From assembly GCF_921293095.1 (NCBI RefSeq), contig NC_060251.1, positions 61,335,585 to 61,399,584 of the forward strand: DNA of 64,000 bases. The letters run 5' to 3'. The position numbers and the translations under genes were made by a program. A model generated the notes under the pieces. The model was not told the DNA's origin, searched no databases, and saw only the letters and a list, made by a program, of their open reading frames with translations. Position 1 is the first letter of the stretch. Every line of letters begins with the position of its first letter. Positions 49,901-61,900 of this stretch are shown here, piece by piece. The DNA is from Ischnura elegans. Its lineage: Eukaryota; Arthropoda; Insecta; Odonata; Coenagrionidae.

Positions 49901-52900
49901 ATATGTATCATGAAAATAAACAGCAAAAAAGTCATTGCAAAATAATACTGAAACTGATAATAGATTACTCAAGGACACAGGGTCACTGCCAGCATCAAAT
50001 AAAAAAATTACAAGCAAGGAAGCCACATGAAGTAATACTTTACTTTTCCACACAGAGAAGTAAAAATTTCAAAAAATGCATGGTAATATCTTACCTTATC
50101 ATCAATACAATTCTTCACAGATAAACATGGTGAACCTTCCCACCCAGGTTCTGTTTTAACTGCAAGAAAAGAAAATTCACGAAAACTTATCAGAATAAAC
50201 ACTGAAAACATATTCAAAAACAGAAATATTCATTCATTGTAAAAAGAATTATTGCAGAGCCAATGCCAATCATTAAGCATTTCTCTAACTTCTTTTATAT
50301 TATAATTACAGCACACTCCCGATTATCCGACATCGGTTTATCTGTGCATGAGTTTTACACTTTTTCGATGTTTTCCACGATCTTTAAAAAGAAATGAAAA
50401 TGATGCAAAAGCACCAGGAGGTTTGCATTTTAATGCTAGGCTACACCGGACTTACTATTCCTATTAGAATTCCCTTCGTAAAATGGAATTATTTTATTTA
50501 CTTGCTGACAAGGAATGTTTCCAGTCTACTTGGATTTTGGCTCTAGCAATGCTGACGATGATAAGCGGCGGGAAACAAAAACTCTTGATTAATTTTTAAA
50601 GATTCTTCAATGTTTAACCAGTCGTAAATTTTAAAAAATTTCATTAAGGATCTTTAATTGTATATTTCATATTGCAAATTCACAATTATTGCCGTGGCCT
50701 TGTATGTGGTTGAATACCACCCAAGGGAACCAGAGTTTTCATCGCACTCAGGTATGCTTAAGCTACGATGAGTCAAGGTCAAACTCGAGGGAAAGGGAAT
50801 AGTAGAAGTGAAGGCAGCGAGGGAAGTGGAAGTAGATACAGCATGAGTCATAGTTGGGCACTTGCCTGCGTAGACAATTTTCCATAAGCCCTGGTTTCCT
50901 ATAACTGCTGATGCACGATGGCTTGCTCAGTGATCACGGATCCGCATCCAGCAACAGAAACATCCCGGACAACTTGTGCGAGACTTGACTATGGGGCGTG
51001 GTGCCTGACAATCTAGTTCCTGACATTGCACAGTGGTGAACAGACAGGGTCATTCAGGTAGAAAATACTGCTTATCGGACGGTTAGAGTAAATGAAAGCT
51101 TAGTGTGGTATTATTTGGTTCATGCAGCTTGTCATTGTAATTTCAAGCAAATTCTGTCCCAGGCCTGCCTTGGTTATCCGTGTGCAAGACAATATCTGCT
51201 GTCCACTTGTAGAATAAGCCAGAATTAATATTTATCAACCCAGCATCTGATTTTAGTTTGGCTGAAAAGTTTTTTAATGCTGCTCTGACGAGCAATTTAG
51301 ACTTGCATACACAGCTAACTGTTCTTTATGAGTATCTATGGAAAATCGTAGAAATTTCCTTCCTCATAGGAAATTTTTTCCTTTCTGTAGAAACATTAAA
51401 TTAAGGTTTCACTAGTAGTAGGACCCAACCGCCTTTGTGACGGTGCAGGATTCCTCTTCCCTGACCTTCCTATCCTATCCTAGGAGGCGTCGTCGGGCTC
51501 CTATCGTGGCGGTGCCTCTCTCATTTTTCCTATCTTGTTCTCCCCCTTCTGTGGGGTGGAGGTGAAAAGCAAGCGCTTACAGACCCTGCCCCAGGAGTGC
51601 AACCCTGCAAGCCCGCCCTTGAGTCTCGTTTCCACTGTTCTTTATAAATATTTTTAGTGTAATCGTCATTTGAGAATCTCTCTCTTAGACTCCTTGGTAA
51701 GATATCCATTTTTTCTCCTTGTTTCAGCCTGTGTCAGGTATCTATCCACTCTGTCAGTGAAAGCATGCGTAAGACGGCGAGAAATAATCAGTTTCATTGC
51801 TAAAAAGTACTTTAGGTAGAATATAAAAAAATAGTAAAATATGTTACACCCATTCTGTAACATATTTAAATGTTAAACATGGAAAGCAAAGAAAGAGTTA
51901 ACGCTTTGAGGTGTATTTATGTGCTATTAAGCTAAGTGGTCACAATAAAATACATACATAAAATGTCGCGACATGAAAAACATAATGTTATCAAATGAAA
52001 TTGCCATGGGTAATATTTATATTGTTTGCACTCCTTAAAAAATGATAGATATATGCCTCCGTAGACTTTCTCCAGAAGAGTACCAAGTCCTTCCCCTCCA
52101 ATGTCTAATTACACTACAAACAAGTAATTAGAGGAAAGCTGAACCCAAATTTTTGTTTCCCAAAATCACCAGTTCAGACCTCTTAAAGCAACACAGGGTA
52201 AAATACAGATTAACCCTGTCAACATTTAATTCCATTACCAATAATTTAATAGTAAAATATATAGTGGATATAACATAGCTCAACAATTTATGTTTTACTT
52301 TTCTGTTTGCTGAAATAGATTTTTGAATTTATATAACTAATCAAAATAAAGTTTTAACCCAATGTTTAAATTAACTTTGAACCATAGCACAAATTACAAC
52401 AGATAACCGACCTGTAAATTGACCCCGAACCTGAACCATCGCATCCTATTCATCAAACGCAAATATTCAAATGAACACTAAATCAAAACGAATGCGGGAT
52501 CCCAAATGAACAGCCAGAGGAAACGAATGCCCTCCGAGAAATGAATACCCTTCACAAAATGAACGCCGTGGGGAAAAGAAAGGCTAAAACAAACCTAAAA
52601 TTTTGAACACCCATTCGAACTGTTCAAGCAGCTATCCTGTTCGTTTTCATGGACGGAGGGGAATGGTAGAGAAAGAAGGGAAGGGGCTCTGTCGTCTATG
52701 GCACACTTCGGTGGCCTTGGATGGTCTGCATCTTACCCGCCATCTATTGTAGCCAACATGCACTTGGAGTAAGCTGCAGTTCAAAATACCTCTTGGTGAC
52801 AATACCTATTGGATCAAATACACATCACGTGTGCAGTGCAGCCATGAACAGTGAACTGGGAGTTTCAGAGAACTGTTCATTTTATAACCAGTTCTTTACA

Positions 52901-55900
52901 GTGAACAGTTCGTTTTGGTAGTTCGGTTCTTTTTCACCCATCTCTAAGTAACCACCGATCACAGCCCAAAATGTCATACACTTAATTAGACAGTGAAAAA
53001 TAAAAAGGAGGAGCTTGCAGGGGAGATTTTGCTCTAATTTTTGATGGGATTCAGACCATCTTTCTCGAGAGATAAGAGGCACAGGAATGACTGGGGATTG
53101 AAGAAAAATTAGAATATTTTAAAATTTAAAGCACATGATCATGCGAATGATGAAATATCTGCCAAATATTGTTTTACTCAGTGAATGAGGTTCCTTCGCA
53201 TGGTCATTCCAACGATCATGCGAATAATTCATCAATCAGTTAAACCACCTAAAACTTTTTTTCATCCCCTGAGCATGAAATATGTGATTTTTGCACAGCT
53301 GTTTGAAGATGTTAACACTGTTTTATCTCAAGTCAACTTAGCACTGTGTCTGTGATACCTAACAACTGAGGGAAATATTGCTTATAAATTTCAGAGCCAA
53401 ATATGTACTTCAAATATTTCAAGTTCTTATTGAAAAAATAAGTATAAAAAAGATTAAACAGTCAGAAAGCAAAGCATTTCTTCAAGCAATTTTAAGTAAG
53501 TATGCATGAGAAGGATAAGAGCTAAACAAAGAGCTAAGTAAAATAATTACAAGCATTATTCAAGAATAAACTGACAATCATTTTATTTAAAAAAATTATA
53601 AATTAAATTAAATAATTAATTTTTATGAATTTGAGAAATTTAATGAATAAAGCATGACAAGGGACTTGATTACATATGGGTCTCAGAAGATGGAGACAAC
53701 AGCTCATGCAACTTAGTGCAATGCTCATCAAGAAATTATTATGAATAAAGATAGGTTATGCTCCAACAGGAGAATAAAAGAGCACCTATTTGGCGATACA
53801 ATCACAAGTTTTTATTGATACAAAAACCTGACTGTAGAGCATTTACTGTTTTATAGCTAGATTAATAAAAAAAGAATCAATTTTCATAACCATTATCACA
53901 GGAAAAACACAATACCCTATCCCACAAAAGTGCATAATTATAAAGAATGATGATACATAATGGTTATTTTAAGAAATCAAAACATTTAAACATTAATGCA
54001 TGAAATAAATTAGATACACCACTGAATGCAAGTAAATGTACTCAAGAAAATAAATTGTTACAAGAAGTGATTAAAACAGCTCAAGCAGTGATAAAAATAT
54101 AATTATTTAGGGCAAGCAGAAAATGGAAGGGAGGGAGAGTTATAAACAAGGATGATAAATATATTCATGAAAATTATCCTGGCTACATAAGTTTCGTTGG
54201 TGATACTTTTTTAACACTAACCATTTCGTAGAACTAAGAAAGAAGCAAATTATAAGCAATTTCTGAAAAATACCACACAAAATTAAGGAGTATAAGGCCC
54301 CTATTAGCCGAGGCAACCGGACGCGCCACCGGTGGCACGTCCGGTGGAACTGGTCAGTACCGGTAACCGGTAACGCGTCTGGTTGCCTCGGCTAATAGGG
54401 GCCTAAAAGGGCAACTGGAATGGAATTTGAAAATTTGTGCAAAGAGTTTTTTAAATTACTCTCCATCAAGAGGCATCAGGTGAATTACATGTTTCTGCTT
54501 CTCCTTAATTAAAACTTTCAACGCAGGATTGTGATCACATGAACAATTGGAAAATACTTTTAAGACATCAAATGCTGCAAATAATTAAAAAAACACAAAT
54601 GAATAACATGAGGTTTAGATGGATGAATTAGCCCATTGACAAGCTGCTTTAAAATAAACAAACCTGATTTCAAGAAATTGTGCCTATTAATGTCTATTAA
54701 AGCAAACCTCGATAACCCCTCAGTTGATTCACCAGTTTTAGGATTATCAGAGTACCACTTTCTTAGTTAGTCCAAATTACATCCCTAAACACCTTCCCTA
54801 GCGCAGATTTTTAGATGAATTCACCCATTGTGCCAAAGTGTTTTTCTTTTTCCTTTTGCTTTAATATGTACTTGGATATCCTTTCCATTTGAGTTTTTGT
54901 GTGCATTCAGCCACATCAGGGTTCCCACTCTAACTACATCATAAAATTCACGGTTTTTTTTCTCCAGATTTTCACGGTCTAAATGTCATCAAATTCACGG
55001 TTTGTAGATGAGGCATTTTAGGCAGAAATATTGATCACGTAACAATCATCAGCCGCACGTTACCTAAAAATGCAACAAACGCAAAAGATGCCTTGAATGC
55101 AAACGCAGCGATGAAAGTGCTATCTCTTATGACGTCACCTATAGTTAACAAAATTCATGTCCGGCTAAAGGGTGTGAGTGGGAAAATGGAGAGAGCAGGG
55201 TGGCAGGGAAGTGAAGAAGTGCCTGATTTTTTGCCAGGGTTAACGTCTTTCAATCGTAGGCTTAAGGTCAATGTGCTGTCATGGCACACGGACCAATTAA
55301 TAGTTGCGCTTTCGAATACACGTGTGCAGGTAAATGCGTGGGCAGTATCGGCACGTGACTCGGCCTCGAAACATGATCGAAACATCGATTTTTCTTTCAT
55401 TCCGTCTATCGTAGTTCTACAATCAAGTTTGAGAGATTTCTAAGGTTTTATGACGAAATTCACGGATATTTCCAGGTTTTTTCACGGTAGACGAAATTTT
55501 ATTTTATTTTATTCCCAATCCACCGAATACAGCTCTCACAGGCCATTTTATATCGTGGTATTCAACAAAGTCAACAATTGCACGTAACAAACAACCATGC
55601 CCTGGATAGGGGTAACTTACCCAGGCGGGACTCGAGCCCGCGACCTCTTGTTTGGCAGGCGAGGACTATACCCCGCCGCCACCGAGGCCGGCAAAATTCA
55701 CGGCTTATTCATGGTTTTAAGGTTTTCACGGTTGAGTGGGAACCCTGCACATGCACCGTGTCGGCAACGTCAAATAGGCAGCACCTAAGTAGCTGTGAGT
55801 GCCAATGGCGTGCTATGGGGGGCCAAAAAAGTGACCGATTCCTTGGTGATTATGACCGAATCAGTGTGAATATGAAGACCACATTTTGGTCAATATGACC

Positions 55901-58900
55901 AAAGCAGCAGTAAACGCATTAACTTCCTGCCCCAACCTTCCAAACCAACCCTATTTATCCCCTCTTTCATCCTCACCCTCACACAACAAGATTTTCAGTT
56001 TGATGGAAGCAAAAGAGGCTGAGTAGGAATGACACAGAAACTAACGTCATTGCTGAGAAAAATATCATGAATGGATTATGTGTCTTTATAAATCATCTCC
56101 TTGGTTATTTCCTTCCGTATACGCAGTTAAAATAATAAAATGGGACAAATGCCACTCACTTTTCACGAGTTAGTGCTGTCAATAGAGATCTGGTTCAATT
56201 ACTCATTCAGATAGAGCCTTTCAAAGTCGGAGAGGATTTGCTCACAAGAGTGTAAACAACAACAATAACCCTAGAGGGGTCTGAGGAGCAGCTGAGATTA
56301 AGTGAACTGCTAGGTATGAGTTTGTAAAATCAAAAACTTATTTGGGAAAGAATGAAGATCAGGGACTTTTATTAAGTACAGCTGGAAAAGTAGAATTTGG
56401 ACTGAAAAATAGAAAACAGGTCTCTTGGTTTTTCAAGCTCAATCATAATAACTGATTTAAGTAAAATTTACGAAAAAGCTCATCACAAACTACTCAATCA
56501 CACATCAAATGAATATGCATGAAAAATTTAATATATCTTGCACACTTGAATCAATAAATAAACATTTCAAAACATCATATTGAATCCAATCAGATTGAAC
56601 ACATTTATGTACATTTCGTCATTCCTTAAAGCAAACTGTAAACTTGAATATGATGAATAGCGCTAGCAAATTAATTGAATAAACTTTGAATAATTGCATG
56701 AATACCAGTTCAAAAAAGCTAGAAACAGGAGTTGTAAATTTCCCAGGACTCACTGTGAGAAAGATATAGGACTAAGAATTTACGTTCTTGGCACATAAAA
56801 TTGATAAAAAATAAAATTTCAGCATTTAAAATTTCTAATTTGCACAGTCAATGGGCTAAACTAGGTAAACGAAGCCTTACCAAAGAATTATCTAGGCAGC
56901 ACTTGACTTACTTTTAAGCAATCCCTTATCATCGTCGTCCTTGATGCCTTCCAATTTAACTTTTCCTTCTGAGGGCTCTTTTTTAATTTTCTTCCCTGAA
57001 ATTTGTTAAGTAGGAGACAGTGAGCAGGCAACATGCAAGGCACAATAGATATGAGGTGACAGAAGTTTCATGCCTATGGGATGACAAACTCCTTAACATT
57101 AAATTACACATAAGTCTATCACAAAAACATCATGCACCTCTCAACAAAAATTTCTAGTGCACTAAAAGGGATTCCAGTTATTCTGTCAAGCCAAATATTT
57201 TTCACTCCTTGCTGGTTAAAAATAAGATAGAGGATAATCATTGATCATAAAAAGTACTTCATCCAAAAAAATTACTCTTGACCCAAATATGTCTTCTTAT
57301 GCGGCCGTTTTACATGGGGTGCGAAAATGCACAATCTGATGTGTGTACAACGGCACAGTCAAAATTCTATCATGTAAAGGGGTGAATTGTGAGAGCACAT
57401 ACAAGAATGCATGGACATGAAATGGCAAAATAGCCATATTAATTTTGTTTGTGCATTTGTGCAATGGCATGCCATATTGGGAAATTATTGCAGTTCTAAC
57501 CAGCGCAATTACGTGTCCCGTGTAAAACAGCCTACAGAATAGTTTCAGAATTATCGGTATATATTTCACAATAACACTCAGATTAAAGGAAAGTAGATGT
57601 TCAAAAGATTTAGTACACGGTGTCTTAGTGAGGAATGAACTTTGTGTTGACTTTAGAGTATATAATTTATCTTCAAAGAGTAGCATATCTAGTAACATAA
57701 GTATGCTCAGCTAACTCACGTTCTTTGATGAGGGGTAAAACTATAGGCCGAAAATTTTCATCCGGAGCAATATGAGGGTCATCTATAAAATTGCAGCTCA
57801 TCAATGCCTCAAGTTTGAGGTCCTCTTCTTTCTTGTCAACCTTTTCATGGCGCTGCAGAAAAAAAAATAATAAAAACTTGATGAGCTAGAATAGTCAAGT
57901 AAATTAAATAATGCAACGTTGAGACAGTTTAGTTTGATATTCTGCAAGCCGTATTCCAAGGTAAAAATACTGATTATAGTATCATATAAAAAATTAAGAT
58001 AGTTTTCATGGCAAGTACAATGTACCTGAGAAGGATTAAATACGTCAAAATGACTTGAAAGAATGAATGAAAAATTGGGATTAAAAACTATAGTAAAAAC
58101 TCGTTCATCACAATTTTTGGAGAAGAGCCAACCATTTTGATATGAACACATTTATTTGTTACATGCAAACTGAAGGATTTTGCATTTCAAATCATCAAAT
58201 TTAATTCTGTACACCATTTTCTCTAATGCAACGAATTGTTCACTAGTAACTGGCGTGCACAGGATTTATTCCAACTCTTTTCCTCACCAAGTCAAAACAA
58301 CCCACAAAAGCTGCATCTTTATAAAAAAAACCTTACAATAAAGTTAGCATTTCTCCAGCATTGTCAACTTCATCATATGGAGGTTTTATTTAATTTGCAG
58401 GGTTGTTAACAAATACAAGAACTGGTCAGTCTAAGGTACCAAGAGCGTACCTCATAATGCCTGAGATTTTTTTACCTGAGTAATCTGAAAAGGAGTTATA
58501 CTATACCACAAACAGACTTGATGGAGAGGCACTTTTAAAGATTAAAAAAGAAGTCTTTAGTGTAACCAATGTAAGTAAATCTAAATAAGAAAATAATATT
58601 TTATGAAGGCAACAACTATCCTTACTTTATTTCAAGTATTTTTAATAACAGTTTGGATTTTTGCAGTCTAAAGGCACACATTACATTGGAACCCCGATCT
58701 ATCGTTCCTGCATTGATCGTTTTCCTGCATTCATCATTCGCCATTCCTGGTCCCAAATAAAGTTCCATAGAGGCAATGTAATTTTTTCCAGCATCCATTG
58801 TTCCCTGAAGTATCGTTTTCCTGCATTGATCGTTTGAAGATCACTGTCCCATCGTATAACTTTCCCTCATCCATCGTTTGACAAAAATGAGACGAAGTGT

Positions 58901-61900
58901 TTACCATGAGTCGTTTATGGCTAATAATGACAGGTACTAAGTTTGAATCTTCCCCGGGATATGAAATTACCATAGGGAGTAATTCTGTGCCGTGGGATAG
59001 TAACATTAGCGCATTTCCCACGATCCACTATCCCCCTCCATTCAGCACTTGCCTCTTCCACTAATAAATATATTTTTAATATATTTGAGGCAATGTGTAA
59101 AGGGTGAACAATGTTGCGTTAATCGTCAGCAGCACGCCCACCTGATCTTCGGCTCCATCCCACTTCTCGTTTTCACAGGTAGCTACCCACTCTACCCCTA
59201 CCATCATGTGATAGAGGACAACCCGAGGCGTTCTGCAATGTTCACTCACTTCTAGCCCGGATTATTTTCTTCATCTTCAATGATTTTCAGTCCATATTTT
59301 AAAGTTCTCACTTGTTTCTTTGGAATGGCTATGATCCAAAGATGAATAAAAATGAAACCTGACTTCATTAAATCCACACCAAAAACACTCCCTGGATTGA
59401 AGTCAACCCAATTGCCGAAATTCATCACTAGACACTTTTTGGGCTAATAGGAGATTCAGGCAGCAATTGACTTCCAGATCTGGGAAATTTGAAGCAGGTA
59501 GGCTGAGTAAGTTCAGCGGGCGAGAAAAAGAGGGGCATGGTTCATGTTACTATTGTTCTCGTGTAACTTGATATTTTCTTTCGAAGGTAAGGTCTTCGAA
59601 ATACGATCCCTGCGCGAGCTGGGAAATTTTGTTTGATTTTGGAGATGAGGAAAGCATTGAATGGGGGAGGCAAGTGTTGGGTGGAGGGGGATAGAGGATC
59701 TTGGGAAATGTGCTAATGTTACTATCCCACAGCACCGAGCTTCTCCCAATGGTAATTCCATCTCCTGGGAAAGATTCAAACTAAGTGCCTGTCTTTATTA
59801 GCCATAAATAACAAATTGTATTTATATTTCATTCCATTTTTGCCAAAGGATGAACGCAGGAAAATTATACAACGGGACTGTGATCTTCAAACGATCAATG
59901 CGGGGAAAACGATACTTGCTGGAACGATAGATGCAGGAAAAAATTTAATTGTCTGAACGGAACTTTAATTGGGACTAGGAAGGGCGAACGATGAATGCGG
60001 GAAAACGATCAATGTGGGAACGATAGATCGGGGTCCCACTGTATTTACTCTAATGAGATACCTTCAAGAAGTCAAAATGAAATAAGGTTAAAGTTAACGA
60101 AAAGAAATTTTACATAAGCACGAAGATGAGTAGGAATAAATGACAAAAATTAAAATGTAAAAATAGTCCAACTTGATTTTCATATTTTTCAATCTGAGAA
60201 AATTAGGGCTTGAGAAAAAGTATTTCATTAAAAATATTGATCATATCATTCATAAAGCCTTGGTGAAGATTTATGAATGCTGAACTAAGGTTGCATCGAA
60301 AAAAATCTGTGGAACAACTAAGTCCTGTTTTCTGCCCATACTACCTGTATCACAGTTCCATAAAATATAGCCATTAACACTTAAAAAACAGGACTCAATT
60401 ATACAGCGGAATCTTAAAAAAAAAAGTATAAGTACCTCAAGGTTGAGCCTCGTTTTAGTTATGGTGCCTCCTCCTCCTCCTGAGCTTTCCCTGGAATGTG
60501 AATGGTAATCGTTCGCATGATACCGCTTCGTAGCTTCACCAATGCCTTCACCAAATACACTTCCAGTGGACTGAAAGATAACATTTTCATTTAGTTTCAA
60601 AAAGCATGTTCCATATGCAATATTTCACACCGACAAAATTTGAAACTACATATATCAGTTTACATCAAAGTAACCTAAGCCATTTAGCAAAATCATATAA
60701 TGAAATAAGATTAAATTAAGTAGTGAGCACAAATTTGAGCAAGTAGAGCATTTGGCCACCTGAAGGAAAAATGAGGGCAATACTAAGGGAAAAGATAGGA
60801 CATTATTGCCACCAAAAAGGGTAAATCAGAAAACTAGGCAACAACATGACCTTTTCACAGAATAAAATGGGGGCTGTAGAAAGATATTAATTCTATAATA
60901 TCCACACAGCAAACATTTTTGTCCATTAATTGAGGTGATTGGTGATTTTTGGACCCCTTCCCCCCCCCCTTAGTGAGATATCATGAGATTTGGCTCGACC
61001 CACTTCTTCTAATCTCATGTGAGACTGTTCAAAATATTTTCAGAGTAATATGTTTATCTCGGCTTCAAGGAATTGGATTTATTACAAAAAACAATTTTTT
61101 CATTATTTTATTTAAGATTAGTTGAGACTATACCATTTTCCCGAACTGAAGGCGGCTGACCTTGAGCGTGCTCGCAACCCACCCACTCTTCTAGCCAATC
61201 ATAGAAGAGCGACAGGAGAAAGTGTGCAAGAGCCCGCAGTCTCTCTCCGAACTCCGTTGAGTGCACATCGCTCTCCAGCTGGCAGTGTTGCCAAGCCGAA
61301 TCTTTGGAGATCGCCGAGCGCTCGTTCTGCTGCCCCCGAAAGTACCGTTACTCCCAAGGCTGGCAACACTGGTCGACCGGATGGACGGGAGCAGAGGGGA
61401 AAAGGGACGGGGATGGAGGGGAACGGAGAGGTGGAAGGGGCAGCGCTTCCCATTGGCTACTTTCTATTTTCCACCCAGCCGCCTTCAGTTCGGGAAAATG
61501 GTATAGTATTTGAGATTACTAAGATTGTAGTCTAGCATGAGGTTTTACATTGTTTCAAGCAGAAAAAAATTATGTCATACTTGCCACGACCCCCTCCTCT
61601 TCCCTACATGAGATTGGGTGAAAATCAGCAAGACCTCTTAACACATCATGTAATGTATGATCACGTATGAAAATCAGCTAGACCTCTCAAGACATCATGT
61701 AATTAATGAATGCCCCCCACAGTTCCGCTGCCGAGAGTTGTCCGATGACAGGTAGAATGGTGTAGTCACGGGTAGGGGGCGAGGTTGCCAGAGCAGAAAG
61801 GGAAACGCCCACCTCACTTGTAAACAAAAGGCTTTTATGAGGAAAGGAGCCGGAAGGGACGAAGGGCCAGAGGAAGTATCCCTTGTTTTGTTGATTCGAA

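Noticed and set aside
55610..55692. tRNA-Gly gene on the minus strand
   Set aside because: The tRNA-like part is followed by a SINE body and AT-rich tail, and the acceptor and D arms do not pair properly.
57801..58151. 116-codon minus-strand ORF as a gene of its own
   Set aside because: Only its last part is coding and in another frame: it overlaps POLR3D exon 4. The rest is intron.
61122..61535. 137-codon plus-strand ORF and overlapping frames
   Set aside because: Coincides with a MITE with perfect inverted ends; the open frames result from GC richness.
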